Part shown: one piece after another, positions 29,145 to 38,844 of the stretch
Position numbering within the stretch: position 1 is the first letter of the stretch
How the letters are laid out: each line of letters starts with the position of its first letter
Translations under genes and position numbers: made by a program
Source: Deinococcus terrestris
GTDB taxonomy: Bacteria; Deinococcota; Deinococci; Deinococcales; Deinococcaceae
Assembly: GCF_009377345.1 (NCBI RefSeq)
Contig: NZ_WBSL01000002.1
Location: 124,001-188,000, forward strand
Length of the DNA: 64,000 nucleotides
Direction: 5' to 3'
Notes under the pieces: generated by a model
Database searches by the model: none
What the model saw: the letters and a program-made list of their open reading frames with translations, nothing else
What the model was told of the DNA's origin: nothing

Positions 29145-29825
29145 TCACTGGGACTGCCCGGTCCGGCGCCAGATGAAGTGGCGCACCGCCCCCTGGTCCC
29201 CGGGAAAGGCCGCGCCATTGTCCGCGTGCAGCCAGGGCTCCCAAGCCTCGCCGCCGGAGGTCCGCTGCACGGAGGCGCCAGCACGCCACGTTCCCACCTC
29301 GCGGGGCCGCGTGATGCGGTGGCAGCCCCACGCGTCGGTCTTGCCGAGGGCGTTCGTGGTGGAGTAGAGGGTGTTATCCGCAAAGACCTGGACTCCGGTA
29401 AGGGGCTGTCCGGCGCTGTCCTTCACCACGCCGGGCATGACGTCGGACGTGACCCGGGCCTGGCCCTGGGGACGGCACTTGCCCGCTGGGGCCGGACGGG
29501 AGCGGCCTGGTTTCTCAGGACGGCAGTGCCCACCCGTTGCCCGCCTTCAGGGTGAGGTTGACCGAGACCCTGTCTGCGGCCCACCGGGAGAGCTGCCCGT
29601 TTGAGAGGAGCCAGGTGACTTGGACGGGACAGGCCGTGCCACCGAGGGCGAGGGTGCCGGGGACCTTTGCGCCGGACCGCTTGAGGTTGGCCGTCACGTC
29701 GATCCAATCGAACTTGCCGGTCCAGGCCCCGCTGAGCATGTCGCGCTGTGTGACCTGAGCGGCGGGTTCGACCGAGACAATCTGCCCGTCCCGGCGGAGA
29801 GGGTGGCGGTTCGCAGGTGGGTCAT
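29145..29825 (-). pseudogene. Degenerate carboxypeptidase-regulatory-like paralogue
   Basis: A decayed copy of the 22047/20590 family. An ATG at 29825 begins MTHLRTATLS, like the paralogue start MTHARLLSLA. In another frame LSGAWTGKFDWIDVTANLKR matches the beta module. After a stop and frame change, MPGVVKDSAGQPLTGVQVFA and LGKTDAWGCHRITRPREVGT match the regulatory-like domain. At least two frame changes and stops are present and the C-terminal third is lost, so no full product is possible. It lies between the small gene at 29877 and the GNAT gene. Confidence 0.7.
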
Positions 29826-29876
29826 AGGCATTCTCCCATCAAGTGAGGTGGGTCCGTGCGCGACCATCTTGCGAAT

Positions 29877-30086
29877 TCACCGGCGAATCAGTTCGCCATA
29901 CAGGTGGTCAATGCAGTCGTCGACGCTGGCGAAGTACCGCCGATCTCCCAGCGTACCCTCCTTGATAGAAGCCCGCCAGGCGGACCCGGTCGGAAGATCC
30001 CCGGGCTCATGCCAGATGCGCAGGACATACACCCGTCCCGGAGACGGTGGGTGAGTGGCGGGGGGCACTTCGGGTTCCTGAAACAT
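29877..30086 (-). CDS. Small conserved-type protein (69 aa)
   Basis: A 69-aa protein starting MFQEPEVPPATHPPSPGRVY, with the compact core VYVLRIWHEPGD, WRASIKEGTLGDRRYFASVD and CIDHLYGELIRR. This matches a recurrent type of short protein of unknown function in Deinococcus and Chloroflexi, in which a WRAS...G.RRYFAS signature is common (from memory). AAGGAG precedes ATG 30086. The composite promoter at 30105-30136 is just upstream, placing it in the putative regulon. Possibly a small regulator or accessory factor; function unknown. Confidence 0.68.
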   Translation of the reverse strand: MFQEPEVPPATHPPSPGRVYVLRIWHEPGDLPTGSAWRASIKEGTLGDRRYFASVDDCIDHLYGELIRR

Positions 30087-30104
30087 GGCAACTCCTTGCC
30101 GGGC

Positions 30105-30136
30105 ACCGTAGCGAACCCAGGATGATGGCCCGATGG
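30105..30136 (-). promoter_or_regulatory. Composite SARP-type promoter, site i
   Basis: On the minus strand: heptamer CCATCGG, spacer GCCA, heptamer TCATCCT, 8 nt, hexamer TACGGT. The small gene at 30086 begins 19 nt downstream. It is the last copy before the IS6 remnant that ends the island. Confidence 0.75.
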
Positions 30137-30232
30137 TGTGCATCCGTGCTGCGGTGCCCTGTGAGAGCAAGGAAGTTCGCCGGGGCCGTCATCGCGAAGT
30201 GTTGTGGCAAGTTGCTGAGGTGGGGTGACGCG

Positions 30233-30966
30233 GTGCTGAGCGGCCAGAAGCTTCCTGTATGTCGGTTTCCCGTGGTCGTCATCGGTTACGCCGTGTGGCT
30301 CTACCACCGGTTTACCCTCAGCTACCGGGATGTTGAAAAACTCCTGCCGGAACGTGGGATCTGCGTTACCCGTGAAGCCGTCCGGGCCTGTGCATCAAGT
30401 TCAGCGGGCTTTTTACTCATGGTCTGCGCCACTGAGAATCCCGGCGGGGTTCTCGGTCGCACCTTGACGTTACGGCACGTGGACGTTGGCGGTATTAAAT
30501 ACTGGCTGCGGCAGGCAGTGGATGAACACGAAGCTGCGCTGAACGTCTCTTTACAGGAACACCGCGATACCAAAGCTGCTACACCGTTCTTCGAGCGCCT
30601 GCTGGGGAAATACGACACGCTGGAGGCCATCTACACGGCAAAGCTGTGGAGCGATCGTGCGGCCATCCGGGAACCTTCTGTGCTCCGCGTCGTGGAGCAC
30701 GTCCAAGTCGCCTCGACCACGCGCTGCAACACTCTCGTCGAGCAGTCGCACCGCTCGACCCGGCGACAAGACCGGCACCCCTGAACTTCAAGCGACGACG
30801 GACTCCGGAGTTCCTGGCCCTGCACGCCCGCGTCTCGAGCCTCCACCAGCACATACACACCACCGTGCCCGCTCCAGTCCGACGAAGCAACCAGACCGCA
30901 GCGCTTCTCCCGTGGCGAGAGGCGATGCAGCACATGGCTCGACTCTTAAGCCGTCTGCTGCGCTAA
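30233..30966 (+). pseudogene. IS6-family transposase remnant
   Basis: From GTG 30233 the frame gives VVVIGYAVWLYHRFTLSYRD and VEKLLPERGICVTREAVRA, typical of IS6/IS26 transposases. Frame disruption follows near 30390-30480. AVDEHEAALNVSLQEHRDTK, YDTLEAIYTAKLWSDRAAIR and LVEQSHRSTRRQDR resume the core. The last part (RRTPEFLALHARVSSLHQHI) is in a third frame, ending at 30966. The second catalytic Asp position reads Ala (YTAKLWS where TDKLWS is expected), and the HLDE region is damaged. The copy is dead. Confidence 0.75.
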
Positions 30967-31069
30967 GTGGCCCCGCTGAGGTTAAGTGGCCAGAACCCCC
31001 ACGGGTGTGGGGATGGTTCAACTGCCTGGCACGCTTGCCCGCATGGGCCTGACGGCAGCTCTCTGACCC

Positions 31070-32617
31070 CTATCTGGCCGCCGAACTGTTGCGGCGCTCG
31101 TCGGCCTGGCGGCGCTGGCTGGCGAGGTGCAGGAGAGCGCGGGCCGAGCGGGCGTCGCGCGGCCACAACGCGGTGCCCACGCTGACGCCGGGCAACTCGA
31201 GTCCAGCGTCCCGCGCCGCACTCAGGGCGCGGGCGGGCGCCTCGCGGGCCTGGCGCTCGGCCGTCTCCCGGTCGCCTTCCGGGGAGGCTGACAGCAGCAG
31301 GGCGAAGTGGACGCCGTCAAGGCGGTAGGCGCGGTCCCCGTCCGTCAGTCCACGGCCCAGCGCTTCCGCACACCGCGCCAACAGGACGTCGCCCTCGACA
31401 TGACCCAGCGCTCCATTGAGAGCCGCGAAATCCGTGAACGCGCAGCGCACCAAGGCGAACGGCTCTTCCCCGGCCACCCGCGCGTCGAGATCGCGCTCGA
31501 AGGAACGGCGGCCTGGCAATCCCGTCAGGGCGTCGAAGGTCGCCTCGCGCTGGGCGGCGTCCAGCGCGGCTTTGCGGCGCACACCGGCCACCACGCAGCG
31601 GCCCACCGTTTCCAGCAGGACGCGGTCCGCAGCGGCCCAGGCCAGCGGGCGGGTCCGCACGGCGAGGAGGTGGGAGGGCTGATCGCCGGAGCTTCCCAGC
31701 GGGACCTGCGCCGCCACGCACACTCCGGCCTCCAGGAGGTCCGGCCGCGTGCGGGCGAGCGCGGCCGGGGTGTCCAGAAAATGCACGGCGTCGCCGCTGG
31801 GGTCTGTTCCGCGAGGAGACGGCTGGGTCAGCCGCTCCGCAAGTTGAGGATTCAGCCCCGGCGCCTGCCAGACGGTGCGGGTGTGCCACGTGTCGCCGTC
31901 TGTGGTGACCAGCCCGGCCCAGCCGAGGTCCGTCACGTCCGCGACGAGGGCGGCGGCGTGTTCGGCCAGCTCCTGCGGAAGCAGGTCAAGGTCGGCGAGC
32001 TCGAAGATGGCCAGCAATGTCTCGCTGTGGCGGGTCACCCGGCGAAGGTCATGCATCAGGCGGTCGCGGGCGCGGACTTCACGTTCCAGCTCGGCTGCCA
32101 CCCGCCGCAGTTCCAGTTCGTCGACGGCCAGGGCCGCGAGATTCTGGAGGGCCTCGCGCTCGGCGGTGCTGGCCCCCCCACGCGGCTGCGTGTCCAGCAC
32201 GCAGAGGGTCCCGATGTTGTGGCCGGACGGCGTGGTCAGGGGCGCTCCGGCGTAGAAACGGTACCCCCCCGGCGCCGTGACCAGCGGATTGTCCACGAAG
32301 CGAGGGTCCTGCTGCAGATCTGGAACCACCAGCACGCCAGGCTGCATCACGGTGTAGCTGCAAAACGACACCTGCCGGTCCAGCACCCGCAGGTCGACGC
32401 CCACGCACGCCTGACACCGGGCGCTGTCCTCGGCCACAAAGTTGATCAGCGCGATGGGTGCCTGAAAAAACTGGGCAGCCAGCGTAGCCAGCCGGGCGAA
32501 GGCTTCAGCAGGAAGGTCATCCAGCACCGCATAACGGGCCAGGGCTTCCAGGCGCACGAATTCCTCTGCAGGAAGGATGGGAGACATGCCCGGCCACTGT
32601 AGGACACGGGCTGTCAC
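31070..32617 (-). CDS. GAF-GAF-GGDEF protein with degenerate GGDEF motif
   Basis: A 515-aa soluble signalling protein. The N-terminal GAF domain has FFQAPIALINFVAEDSARCQ and GHNIGTLCVLDTQPRGGAST. A helical linker and a second GAF-like domain (residues about 210-335) follow, then a GGDEF-type domain beginning FDALTGLPGRRSFERDLDAR. The active-site loop reads YRLDGVHFALLL where YRLGGDEF is expected, so diguanylate cyclase activity is very unlikely. It may bind c-di-GMP or GTP, or act through its GAF domains. The start is taken as GTG 32617 because GAGGAGGAC lies just upstream; an in-frame ATG at 32587 lacks a ribosome-binding site. Confidence 0.82.
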   Translation of the reverse strand: MTARVLQWPGMSPILPAEEFVRLEALARYAVLDDLPAEAFARLATLAAQFFQAPIALINFVAEDSARCQACVGVDLRVLDRQVSFCSYTVMQPGVLVVPDLQQDPRFVDNPLVTAPGGYRFYAGAPLTTPSGHNIGTLCVLDTQPRGGASTAEREALQNLAALAVDELELRRVAAELEREVRARDRLMHDLRRVTRHSETLLAIFELADLDLLPQELAEHAAALVADVTDLGWAGLVTTDGDTWHTRTVWQAPGLNPQLAERLTQPSPRGTDPSGDAVHFLDTPAALARTRPDLLEAGVCVAAQVPLGSSGDQPSHLLAVRTRPLAWAAADRVLLETVGRCVVAGVRRKAALDAAQREATFDALTGLPGRRSFERDLDARVAGEEPFALVRCAFTDFAALNGALGHVEGDVLLARCAEALGRGLTDGDRAYRLDGVHFALLLSASPEGDRETAERQAREAPARALSAARDAGLELPGVSVGTALWPRDARSARALLHLASQRRQADERRNSSAAR

Positions 32618-32841
32618 GTCCTCCTCACAGAGAACCTAGAAAAACCATGACGACAGGCGGCCAGAAAGGGCCGCTCACCCGGTCGCCCTCTCATGCCTTC
32701 TCGAATCGGGAAAGCACCGACAGGGGAAGGTCCTCTCCGGCGACCGCCGTGTTCCTGCCCGTTCTGCTGGGCAGCTTTACAGGGCCGCTCGGGTGGAACA
32801 ACCACAAAAACTATTCAACCGGAATCCAGAGCAGCCGAAGT

Positions 32842-33003
32842 TCAGTCTCGCCGGACTTCCAGCGGGACGCCTGGGCGGCTGCCGGGGGCAGCGGGTCCGC
32901 GCCCGGCCGGGGTTCGGGAGGGTCGGGGTTCGTCGTTGAGCGACAGAAAGCCCAGGACGACCAGCAGCAGGGTGGTCGCGGCCATCACCAGGGTCAGTTC
33001 CAT
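32842..33003 (-). CDS. Small single-span membrane protein
   Basis: A 53-aa candidate starting MELTLVMAATTLLLVVLGFL, one transmembrane helix followed by a Pro/Arg-rich cytoplasmic tail (SRTPAGRGPAAPGSRPGVPL). No strong Shine-Dalgarno is visible. It lies in an otherwise empty 465-bp gap between the glycerate kinase and the GAF-GGDEF gene, all on the minus strand. Unrecognised family. Confidence 0.4.
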   Translation of the reverse strand: MELTLVMAATTLLLVVLGFLSLNDEPRPSRTPAGRGPAAPGSRPGVPLEVRRD

Positions 33004-33082
33004 GCGTCCAGTGTGCGGGGCCGCCGATCCAGCTGCCACGGTCTCCCGTTCAGTGAGCCCAGAGGCAGCCTAGAGCCCTTCT

Positions 33083-34330
33083 TCAGACGCCGGGGAGAAG
33101 CACCAGCAGCCGCAGGTCCCCGAGGTTGTGGCCAGTCGGCCCGGTCACCAGCGCGTCGCCCAGCCGGGTGAAGAAGGTGCCGGAATCATTGCGGGCCAGA
33201 AAAGCGTCCGGGGCGAGACCCAGCCGCCGCGCCCGCGCGAGCGAGTTGGGGGTCAGGAAGGCTCCGGTCGCCGCACTGCTCCCGTCCACCCCGTCGGACC
33301 CGGCGGAGAGGGCGTGGAGTCCCTTCTCCCCAAGGTCACGGAGCAGCCACAGGGCGAATTCCTGGTTGCGCCCGCCCACCCCGTTTCCGCGCAGGGTGAC
33401 GGTCGCTTCGCCGCCGGAGAGGAGAACCAGCGGGGCAGGCAGGCCGGGGAGGCGCCGCCGGATCTCTGCCGCGTGCCAGGCCGCGAGGTCGCGCACGTCG
33501 CCGTCCTGGGTGGCGGAGAGGAGGTGGGCGTCAATCCCGCGCCGGGTGAGGGCGTCGCGGGCCGCCCCCAGCAGCACCCGCCCGGAGCCGACGATCTGGG
33601 TCTGGGCATGGGGCACCTCGCCGGGCTTGGGAGTTTCCCGGAGGTGGCCCCGCGCTCCCGCCGCCAGATGGGCGCGGGCCTCGGGAGCCGCGATCCGGAA
33701 GCGGTCCAGCACCGCCAGCGCGTCCGCGAAGGTCGAGGGGTCGGGCACCGTCGGCCCCGACGCGATCACCGAGGGATCGTCCCCGATCACGTCGGAGATG
33801 AGAAGCGCCCGCACCTCCGCCTGGGTCGCCACCGCCAGCCGCCCCCCCTTCACCCGCGACAGATGCTTGCGGACGGTGTTGATCGCGGTAATGTCCGCCC
33901 CGGCCGCCAGCAGCTCGCGGGTCAGGGCCTGCTTCTGCGCCAGCGTGACCCCCCAGGGCGCCGAGAGCAGGGCGCTGCCACCGCCGGACACGAGGACCAG
34001 CACGCGGCTTCCGGCAGGCAGCGCCGAGACGCGGGCCAGCACCGCCTCGGCTGCCCGCACGCTGTCCTCACCGGGAACGGGGTGGGAGGCGGGATAAATC
34101 TCTGCTCCCGCCGGGGCTTGAAGGTCCGCCGAGTCACGCGGGGCCACGGCGAGACCGGGAACCCCCGGATGGGCCTCCAGTGCGGCCCGCAGCATGGGCA
34201 GGGCTGCCTTGCCGAACGCAACCACCAGGTCAGGGCGTGGCCCGTCCAGATGGGGCACGAGCAGCCGGGCTGGGGCCACCGCCGCGAGCGCCTCCCGGTA
34301 GGTGTCCTCCAGCACAGCCCGCCAGTTCAT
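33083..34330 (-). CDS. Glycerate 2-kinase (GckA/TtuD type)
   Basis: A 415-aa cytoplasmic kinase of the DUF4147/MOFRL family that phosphorylates D-glycerate with ATP. Family motifs are VVAFGKAALPML, LVLVSGGGSALLSAPWG, INTVRKHLSRVKGGRLA, SDVIGDDPSVIASGPTVPD, LLSGGEATVTLRGNGVGGRN and LSAGSDGVDGSSAATGAF. Length and motif order are complete. The ATG at 34330 is preceded by TATGCT at 6 nt, so the mRNA may be leaderless. That element directly abuts the catalase terminator. It feeds glycerate into glycolysis as 2-phosphoglycerate. Confidence 0.9.
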   Translation of the reverse strand: MNWRAVLEDTYREALAAVAPARLLVPHLDGPRPDLVVAFGKAALPMLRAALEAHPGVPGLAVAPRDSADLQAPAGAEIYPASHPVPGEDSVRAAEAVLARVSALPAGSRVLVLVSGGGSALLSAPWGVTLAQKQALTRELLAAGADITAINTVRKHLSRVKGGRLAVATQAEVRALLISDVIGDDPSVIASGPTVPDPSTFADALAVLDRFRIAAPEARAHLAAGARGHLRETPKPGEVPHAQTQIVGSGRVLLGAARDALTRRGIDAHLLSATQDGDVRDLAAWHAAEIRRRLPGLPAPLVLLSGGEATVTLRGNGVGGRNQEFALWLLRDLGEKGLHALSAGSDGVDGSSAATGAFLTPNSLARARRLGLAPDAFLARNDSGTFFTRLGDALVTGPTGHNLGDLRLLVLLPGV

Positions 34331-34341
34331 GCCCAGAGCAT

Positions 34342-34372
34342 AAAAAAACCCCTCCCCCTGGTGGGAGAGGGG
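34342..34372 (-). terminator. Rho-independent terminator of the catalase gene
   Basis: On the minus strand CCCCTCTCCC pairs with GGGGGAGGGG (one U-G pair) around an ACCA loop, followed by seven T. It ends 11 nt before the glycerate kinase ATG and overlaps that gene's candidate -10 region. Confidence 0.88.
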
Positions 34373-34400
34373 CCTTGCGGGGCAAGGGGGTGAGGGGGCC

Positions 34401-35978
34401 TCAGTAAGGCTGCGCCTCCTTGCTGCGCTCCTCGGCCTGCGCCACGGCCTCGCGCTCGCGCTCCTCCCGGCCCCGGCGCACCTGCTCAAGCCCCTCGGCC
34501 ACGCGGCGGCCATAGTCCTCGTCGCACTTCGTGAACAGCTCGACCATCCGCGCCTGCACCTCGGGGGTGGCGGCAGAGATGTTTTCCACGAGGTTCGAGA
34601 TCAGGTCGTCACGCTCCCAGTCCTCGAAAGCCCGGTACTGTTCGCCCGCCTGCTGAAAGTCGTTGGTGCGCTCGATGGGCGCCCGCTGGAGATGACCTTC
34701 GACCCAGGGGGTGTATTCCACCACGTCACGCGGCGCTTCACGCAGGCCGTTCGTGGAGTTGGGCTCGTAGTTGACGTGGGGGTTTTGCCCCGGCGCCACG
34801 TCCACCCGGTAGGCCATCTGCCCGTCGCGCTGGTTGGTGGCGACGTGCTTTTTGGGCGCGTTGATCGGGAGCTGGAGGTAGTTCGTGCCCACCCGGTAGC
34901 GCTGGGTGTCCGAGTACGAGAAAGTCCGCCCCACCAGCATCTTGTCGTCACTGAAGTCCAGCCCGTCCACGAGAACACCCGTGCCGAAGGCGGCCTGCTC
35001 GACCTCCGCGAAATAGTTCTCCGGGTTGCGGTCGAGGGTCATCCGGCCGACCGGGAGCCAGGGGAACTGCTCCTTGGGCCAGATCTTGGTGTCGTCGAGC
35101 GGATCGAAGTCGAGTTCCGGGTGGTCGTCGTCCGACATGATCTGGACGAGGAGTTCCCACTGCGGGTAGTCGCCGCGCTCGATGGCCTCGTAGAGGTCCT
35201 GGGTGGCGTGGTTGATGTTCTTGGCCTGAATCTGCTCGGCGTCGCGCTGGGTCAGGTTGCGGATGCCCTGCACGGGCTCCCAGTGGTACTTCACGAGCAC
35301 GGCCTCGCCCTGGTCGTTCACCCACTTGTAGGTGTTCACGCCCGAACCCTGCATCTGGCGGTAGTTCGCCGGGATGCCCCAGGGCGAGAACAGCAGGGTC
35401 AGCATATGCATCGCTTCGGGCGTGTTGCTCATGAAGTCGAAGATGCGCCCGCCGTCCTGCCGGTTCGTCACCGGGTCAGGCTTGAGCGAGTGAATCACGT
35501 CCGGGAACTTGATCGCGTCGCGGATGAAAAACACCTTGAGGTTGTTCCCCACGAGGTCCCAGTTGCCGTCTTCCGTGTAGAACTTCACCGCGAAACCGCG
35601 CGGGTCGCGCATCGTCTCCGGCGAGTGGCTGGAGTGGATCACGGTGGAGAAACGCACGAAGACGGGGGTGCGCTTGCCCGCCTCCTGAAAGAGCTTGGCC
35701 CGCGTGTACTTGCTGATAGGCTCGTCGCCCACCTTGCCATAGGCCTCGAAGTAGCCGTGCGCCCCGGCGCCGCGCGCGTGCACGACCCGCTCGGGGATAC
35801 GCTCGCGGTCGAAGTGGCTGATCTTCTCGAGGAACTGGTAGTTCTCCAGGGTGGCGGGGCCGCGCGTGCCCACGGTGCGCTGCTGCTGGTTGTTGCGGAC
35901 GGGGTGGCCCTGCCGGGTGGTCAGGGTGCGCTCGCCCTCGGCAGCGGTGTTGTGTTCGGGAAGCTTCTGGTCGCTCAT
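34401..35978 (-). CDS. katA: Monofunctional haem catalase (KatA type)
   Basis: A 525-aa cytoplasmic catalase decomposing hydrogen peroxide. The distal His67 lies in [16 protein letters not shown]. The Asn region is [20 protein letters not shown], and the proximal Tyr lies in [17 protein letters not shown]. Core strands such as [20 protein letters not shown] are intact. The size fits small-subunit clade 3 catalases with a charged C-terminal tail ([20 protein letters not shown]). AGGAGGACCC precedes ATG 35978, and an intrinsic terminator follows. Catalase is a major oxidative-stress defence in Deinococcus. I see no clear OxyR or PerR site. Confidence 0.95.
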   Translation of the reverse strand: MSDQKLPEHNTAAEGERTLTTRQGHPVRNNQQQRTVGTRGPATLENYQFLEKISHFDRERIPERVVHARGAGAHGYFEAYGKVGDEPISKYTRAKLFQEAGKRTPVFVRFSTVIHSSHSPETMRDPRGFAVKFYTEDGNWDLVGNNLKVFFIRDAIKFPDVIHSLKPDPVTNRQDGGRIFDFMSNTPEAMHMLTLLFSPWGIPANYRQMQGSGVNTYKWVNDQGEAVLVKYHWEPVQGIRNLTQRDAEQIQAKNINHATQDLYEAIERGDYPQWELLVQIMSDDDHPELDFDPLDDTKIWPKEQFPWLPVGRMTLDRNPENYFAEVEQAAFGTGVLVDGLDFSDDKMLVGRTFSYSDTQRYRVGTNYLQLPINAPKKHVATNQRDGQMAYRVDVAPGQNPHVNYEPNSTNGLREAPRDVVEYTPWVEGHLQRAPIERTNDFQQAGEQYRAFEDWERDDLISNLVENISAATPEVQARMVELFTKCDEDYGRRVAEGLEQVRRGREEREREAVAQAEERSKEAQPY

Positions 35979-36133
35979 GGGTCCTCCTGTGGCTCAGCGT
36001 GCAGCCGGGCGAGGTGCCCGGCCGTGTCCTGGCCTCCAGTCCCAGACTGCCATACCCTGCCGGGGTGTTCCTTCGCCGGGAGACAGTCTTCAGGGGGCAT
36101 GAAGGCGGTGGGTCGGGACGCCCGCCCGCGCCC

Positions 36134-37633
36134 TCACGCCTCTCGCGCCACCCGCAGCAGCTCTCCGCTGACGATCAGTTCGCGCACCCGCAGGAGATCG
36201 GGGCGGTAGTAGCGGTCGCGCTCCATCGGGGCGATCTCCCCCCGCAACCGCTCCCACGCCGCCTGTACGCCCGCGCCTGCCCGCAGCCCGCCAAAGTCGA
36301 GGGCCTGCGCCGCCGCGAGCAGTTCGACGGCCAGCACGGACGTTACGTTGTCCACGATCTGCCGCAGTTGCCGCGCCCCGTGCGCCCCCATGCTGACGTG
36401 GTCCTCCTGATTGGCCGAGGTGGGGATGGAGTCCACGCTGGCCGGGTGCGCGATCACCTTGTTCTCGCTGACCAGGGCCGCCGCCGTGTACTGCGCGATC
36501 ATCAGGCCGGAGTTGAGGCCCCCCTCCGGCGCGAGAAAGGCGGGCAGGCCGGAGAGGGCCGGGTTGAGCAGTTGCTCGGTGCGGCGCTCGGAGACGCTGC
36601 CGAGTTCGGCCACCGCCACCTTGAGCGCGTCGGCGCTCAGGGCGAGGGGCTGGCCGTGGAAGTTGCCGCCGGAAATCACTTCCCCGGTGTCGGGGAAGAT
36701 CAGGGGGTTGTCGGTGACCGAGGCGAACTCGACCGCCAGCACACGCTCCGCCTGTGCCAGCGCGTCCCAGGTCGCCCCATGCACCTGGGGCACCGCCCGC
36801 AGGCTGTAGGCGTCCTGCACCTTGCCGCAGTTTGCGTGGGCGGGAGCGATGTCCGAGCCGCGCAGGAAGGCGCGGACCTCCCCGGCCACCGCCACCGCGC
36901 CGGGGTGGGGCCGCAGGGCCACGACGCCCGCCGAGAAGGGGCGGTGCGAGCCGGAGAGGGCCTCGACCGTCATCGCGGCGGCCAGGTTCGCGGTGCCCAG
37001 CAGGGTGCGGGCATCGGCCAGGGCGAGGGCCAGCAGGCTGCCCATCAGTTGGGTGCCGTTGATCAGGGCGAGACCTTCTTTCGCCTCCAGTACCAATGGC
37101 GCGAGGCCCAGTTCGGCCAGCACGTCTCCAGCGGGACGCACCGCTCCCCCCACCTCCAGTTCCCCCAGCCCAATCAGCGCCAGCGCGAGGTGGGCCAGCG
37201 GCGCGAGGTCGCCTGACGCGCCCACGCTGCCCTGCGCGGGGATGACGGGGTGGGCACGGACGTTCAGCAGCGCGAGCAACAGCTCCACGACCCCCGGCCG
37301 CACGCCCGAATGCCCCAGCGCGAGCGACTGCGCCCGCAGCAGCAGCATCCCGCGCACGACCTCGGCGGGCAGGGCCTCCCCCACCCCGACCGCGTGCGAC
37401 ACGATCAGGTTGTGCTGAAGCTGCGCGAGCTGGTCCCGGCCCACCCGCACCGAGGCGAACTTGCCGAAGCCGGTATTCACGCCGTACACCGCCTCGTCGC
37501 CGTCCACGATGCGCTCGACAACCGCCCGTGCCCGCCGGATACGCTCCCGCGCCGCGTCTGCGAGCGTGACCGGCTCGCCGCCGCGCACGACGATCAGAAA
37601 ATCTTCCAGCGAGAGGGTCTGGTCCAGAATCAC
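36134..37633 (-). CDS. hutH: Histidine ammonia-lyase
   Basis: A 499-aa enzyme that deaminates histidine to urocanate, the first hut step. The Ala139-Ser140-Gly141 triad in [15 protein letters not shown] cyclises to the MIO cofactor. [25 protein letters not shown] and [15 protein letters not shown] are family signatures. The start is GTG 37633, overlapping the stop of hutI as GTGA. It is the last gene of the hutU-G-I-H run, although it acts first. A GC-rich gap separates it from catalase. Confidence 0.95.
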   Translation of the reverse strand: MILDQTLSLEDFLIVVRGGEPVTLADAARERIRRARAVVERIVDGDEAVYGVNTGFGKFASVRVGRDQLAQLQHNLIVSHAVGVGEALPAEVVRGMLLLRAQSLALGHSGVRPGVVELLLALLNVRAHPVIPAQGSVGASGDLAPLAHLALALIGLGELEVGGAVRPAGDVLAELGLAPLVLEAKEGLALINGTQLMGSLLALALADARTLLGTANLAAAMTVEALSGSHRPFSAGVVALRPHPGAVAVAGEVRAFLRGSDIAPAHANCGKVQDAYSLRAVPQVHGATWDALAQAERVLAVEFASVTDNPLIFPDTGEVISGGNFHGQPLALSADALKVAVAELGSVSERRTEQLLNPALSGLPAFLAPEGGLNSGLMIAQYTAAALVSENKVIAHPASVDSIPTSANQEDHVSMGAHGARQLRQIVDNVTSVLAVELLAAAQALDFGGLRAGAGVQAAWERLRGEIAPMERDRYYRPDLLRVRELIVSGELLRVAREA

Positions 37634-38844
37634 AGCTTGACCTCCTTCACAGGCTGGCCGCTCACGTACACCCCGCGCACCGGACTGGCCCCCAGCGTAT
37701 AGGCGAGGTCGCGCCAGTCGGCGGAATGCAGGGCGAGGAAGTCGGCCCGCGCCCCGGGCACGAGGGCACCCCGGTCGGTCAGGCCCAGCCCGGCGGCGGC
37801 GTTCACGGTGCAGGCGGTCAGCGCCTCGGCGGGGGTCAATCCACACAGCCGCACGGCGAGGGCGAGGGCCAGTTGCGAGCTGAACACGGGCGAGGAACCG
37901 GGGTTGAGGTCCGTCCCCACCGCCACGCACGCACCCGCGTCCACCAGCGCACGGGCGGGAGCAGCGGGCAGGCCGAGGTGAAGGGTGACGCCGGGAAGGA
38001 CGGTCGCCACTGTCGTCGAGGCCGCCAGCGCCGCGATCTGTGCCGGACCGCTCGCCTCCAGATGGTCCACGCTCAGCGACCCCAACTCGCAGGCGAGTTC
38101 GACCCCACCGACGGCGTGGAACTGGTCGGCGTGCAGCTTGGTGGCGAGGCCGTGGGCTTTGGCAGCTTCGAGAATGGTCTGGGTTTCCGCAACGCTGAAG
38201 GCTTCCTTCTCGCAGAACACGTCTACAGCCTGAGCCAGATTTTCCTGGGCCACTTCCGGAATCAAGTCCTCGCAGACGGCGCGGACGTACTCGGCGCGGC
38301 CCTCGGACGGCGGAACATGAATCAGCAGCGTGGGCAGCAGCGTGAACTCCAGCGCCAACTCGCGCACGGCCTCCAGCATCCGCAGCTCGGCCTCGAAGTC
38401 CAGCCCGTAGCCGCTCTTGACCTCCACGGTCGTCGCGCCCGAATCCCGCAGGGCTTGCAGGCGTGGCCGGGCCAGAGCGACCAACTCGTCCCGCGAAGCT
38501 GCCGCCGTCGCCCGCATGGTGGAGCGGATGCCGCCGCCCCGCGCGAGGAGGATTTCGTAAGGTACCCCCTCCACCCGCGCCTCGAAATCCGAGAGGCGGT
38601 CCCCGGCCCAGACCGCGTGGGTGTGGGGGTCCACCAGACCAGGCACCACCGCCACGCCCCCGAGGTCGCGCTCGTGCGCCGTCGCGGGAGCCTCGACGCG
38701 GCGGCCCACCCAGCGAATGAGCCCACCGGAGACGAGGAGGGCAGCGTCCTCCAGCACGGTCAGCTCGCGCATCGCCCGCCCCCGCTGCGGGCCGGGGCGG
38801 GGGGTGACGAGCTGGGAAATCCCGGTGTAGAGCGTGTCAGTCAC
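37630..38844 (-). CDS. hutI: Imidazolonepropionase
   Basis: A 404-aa metal-dependent amidohydrolase that hydrolyses imidazolone-5-propionate to N-formimidoyl-glutamate. The metal-binding HxH lies in [38 protein letters not shown] and [20 protein letters not shown] are diagnostic, and late motifs are [12 protein letters not shown] and [15 protein letters not shown]. The start GTG 38844 lies inside the end of hutG (8-nt overlap), and its stop overlaps the GTG of hutH. Length is normal. Confidence 0.94.
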   Translation of the reverse strand: MTDTLYTGISQLVTPRPGPQRGRAMRELTVLEDAALLVSGGLIRWVGRRVEAPATAHERDLGGVAVVPGLVDPHTHAVWAGDRLSDFEARVEGVPYEILLARGGGIRSTMRATAAASRDELVALARPRLQALRDSGATTVEVKSGYGLDFEAELRMLEAVRELALEFTLLPTLLIHVPPSEGRAEYVRAVCEDLIPEVAQENLAQAVDVFCEKEAFSVAETQTILEAAKAHGLATKLHADQFHAVGGVELACELGSLSVDHLEASGPAQIAALAASTTVATVLPGVTLHLGLPAAPARALVDAGACVAVGTDLNPGSSPVFSSQLALALAVRLCGLTPAEALTACTVNAAAGLGLTDRGALVPGARADFLALHSADWRDLAYTLGASPVRGVYVSGQPVKEVKL

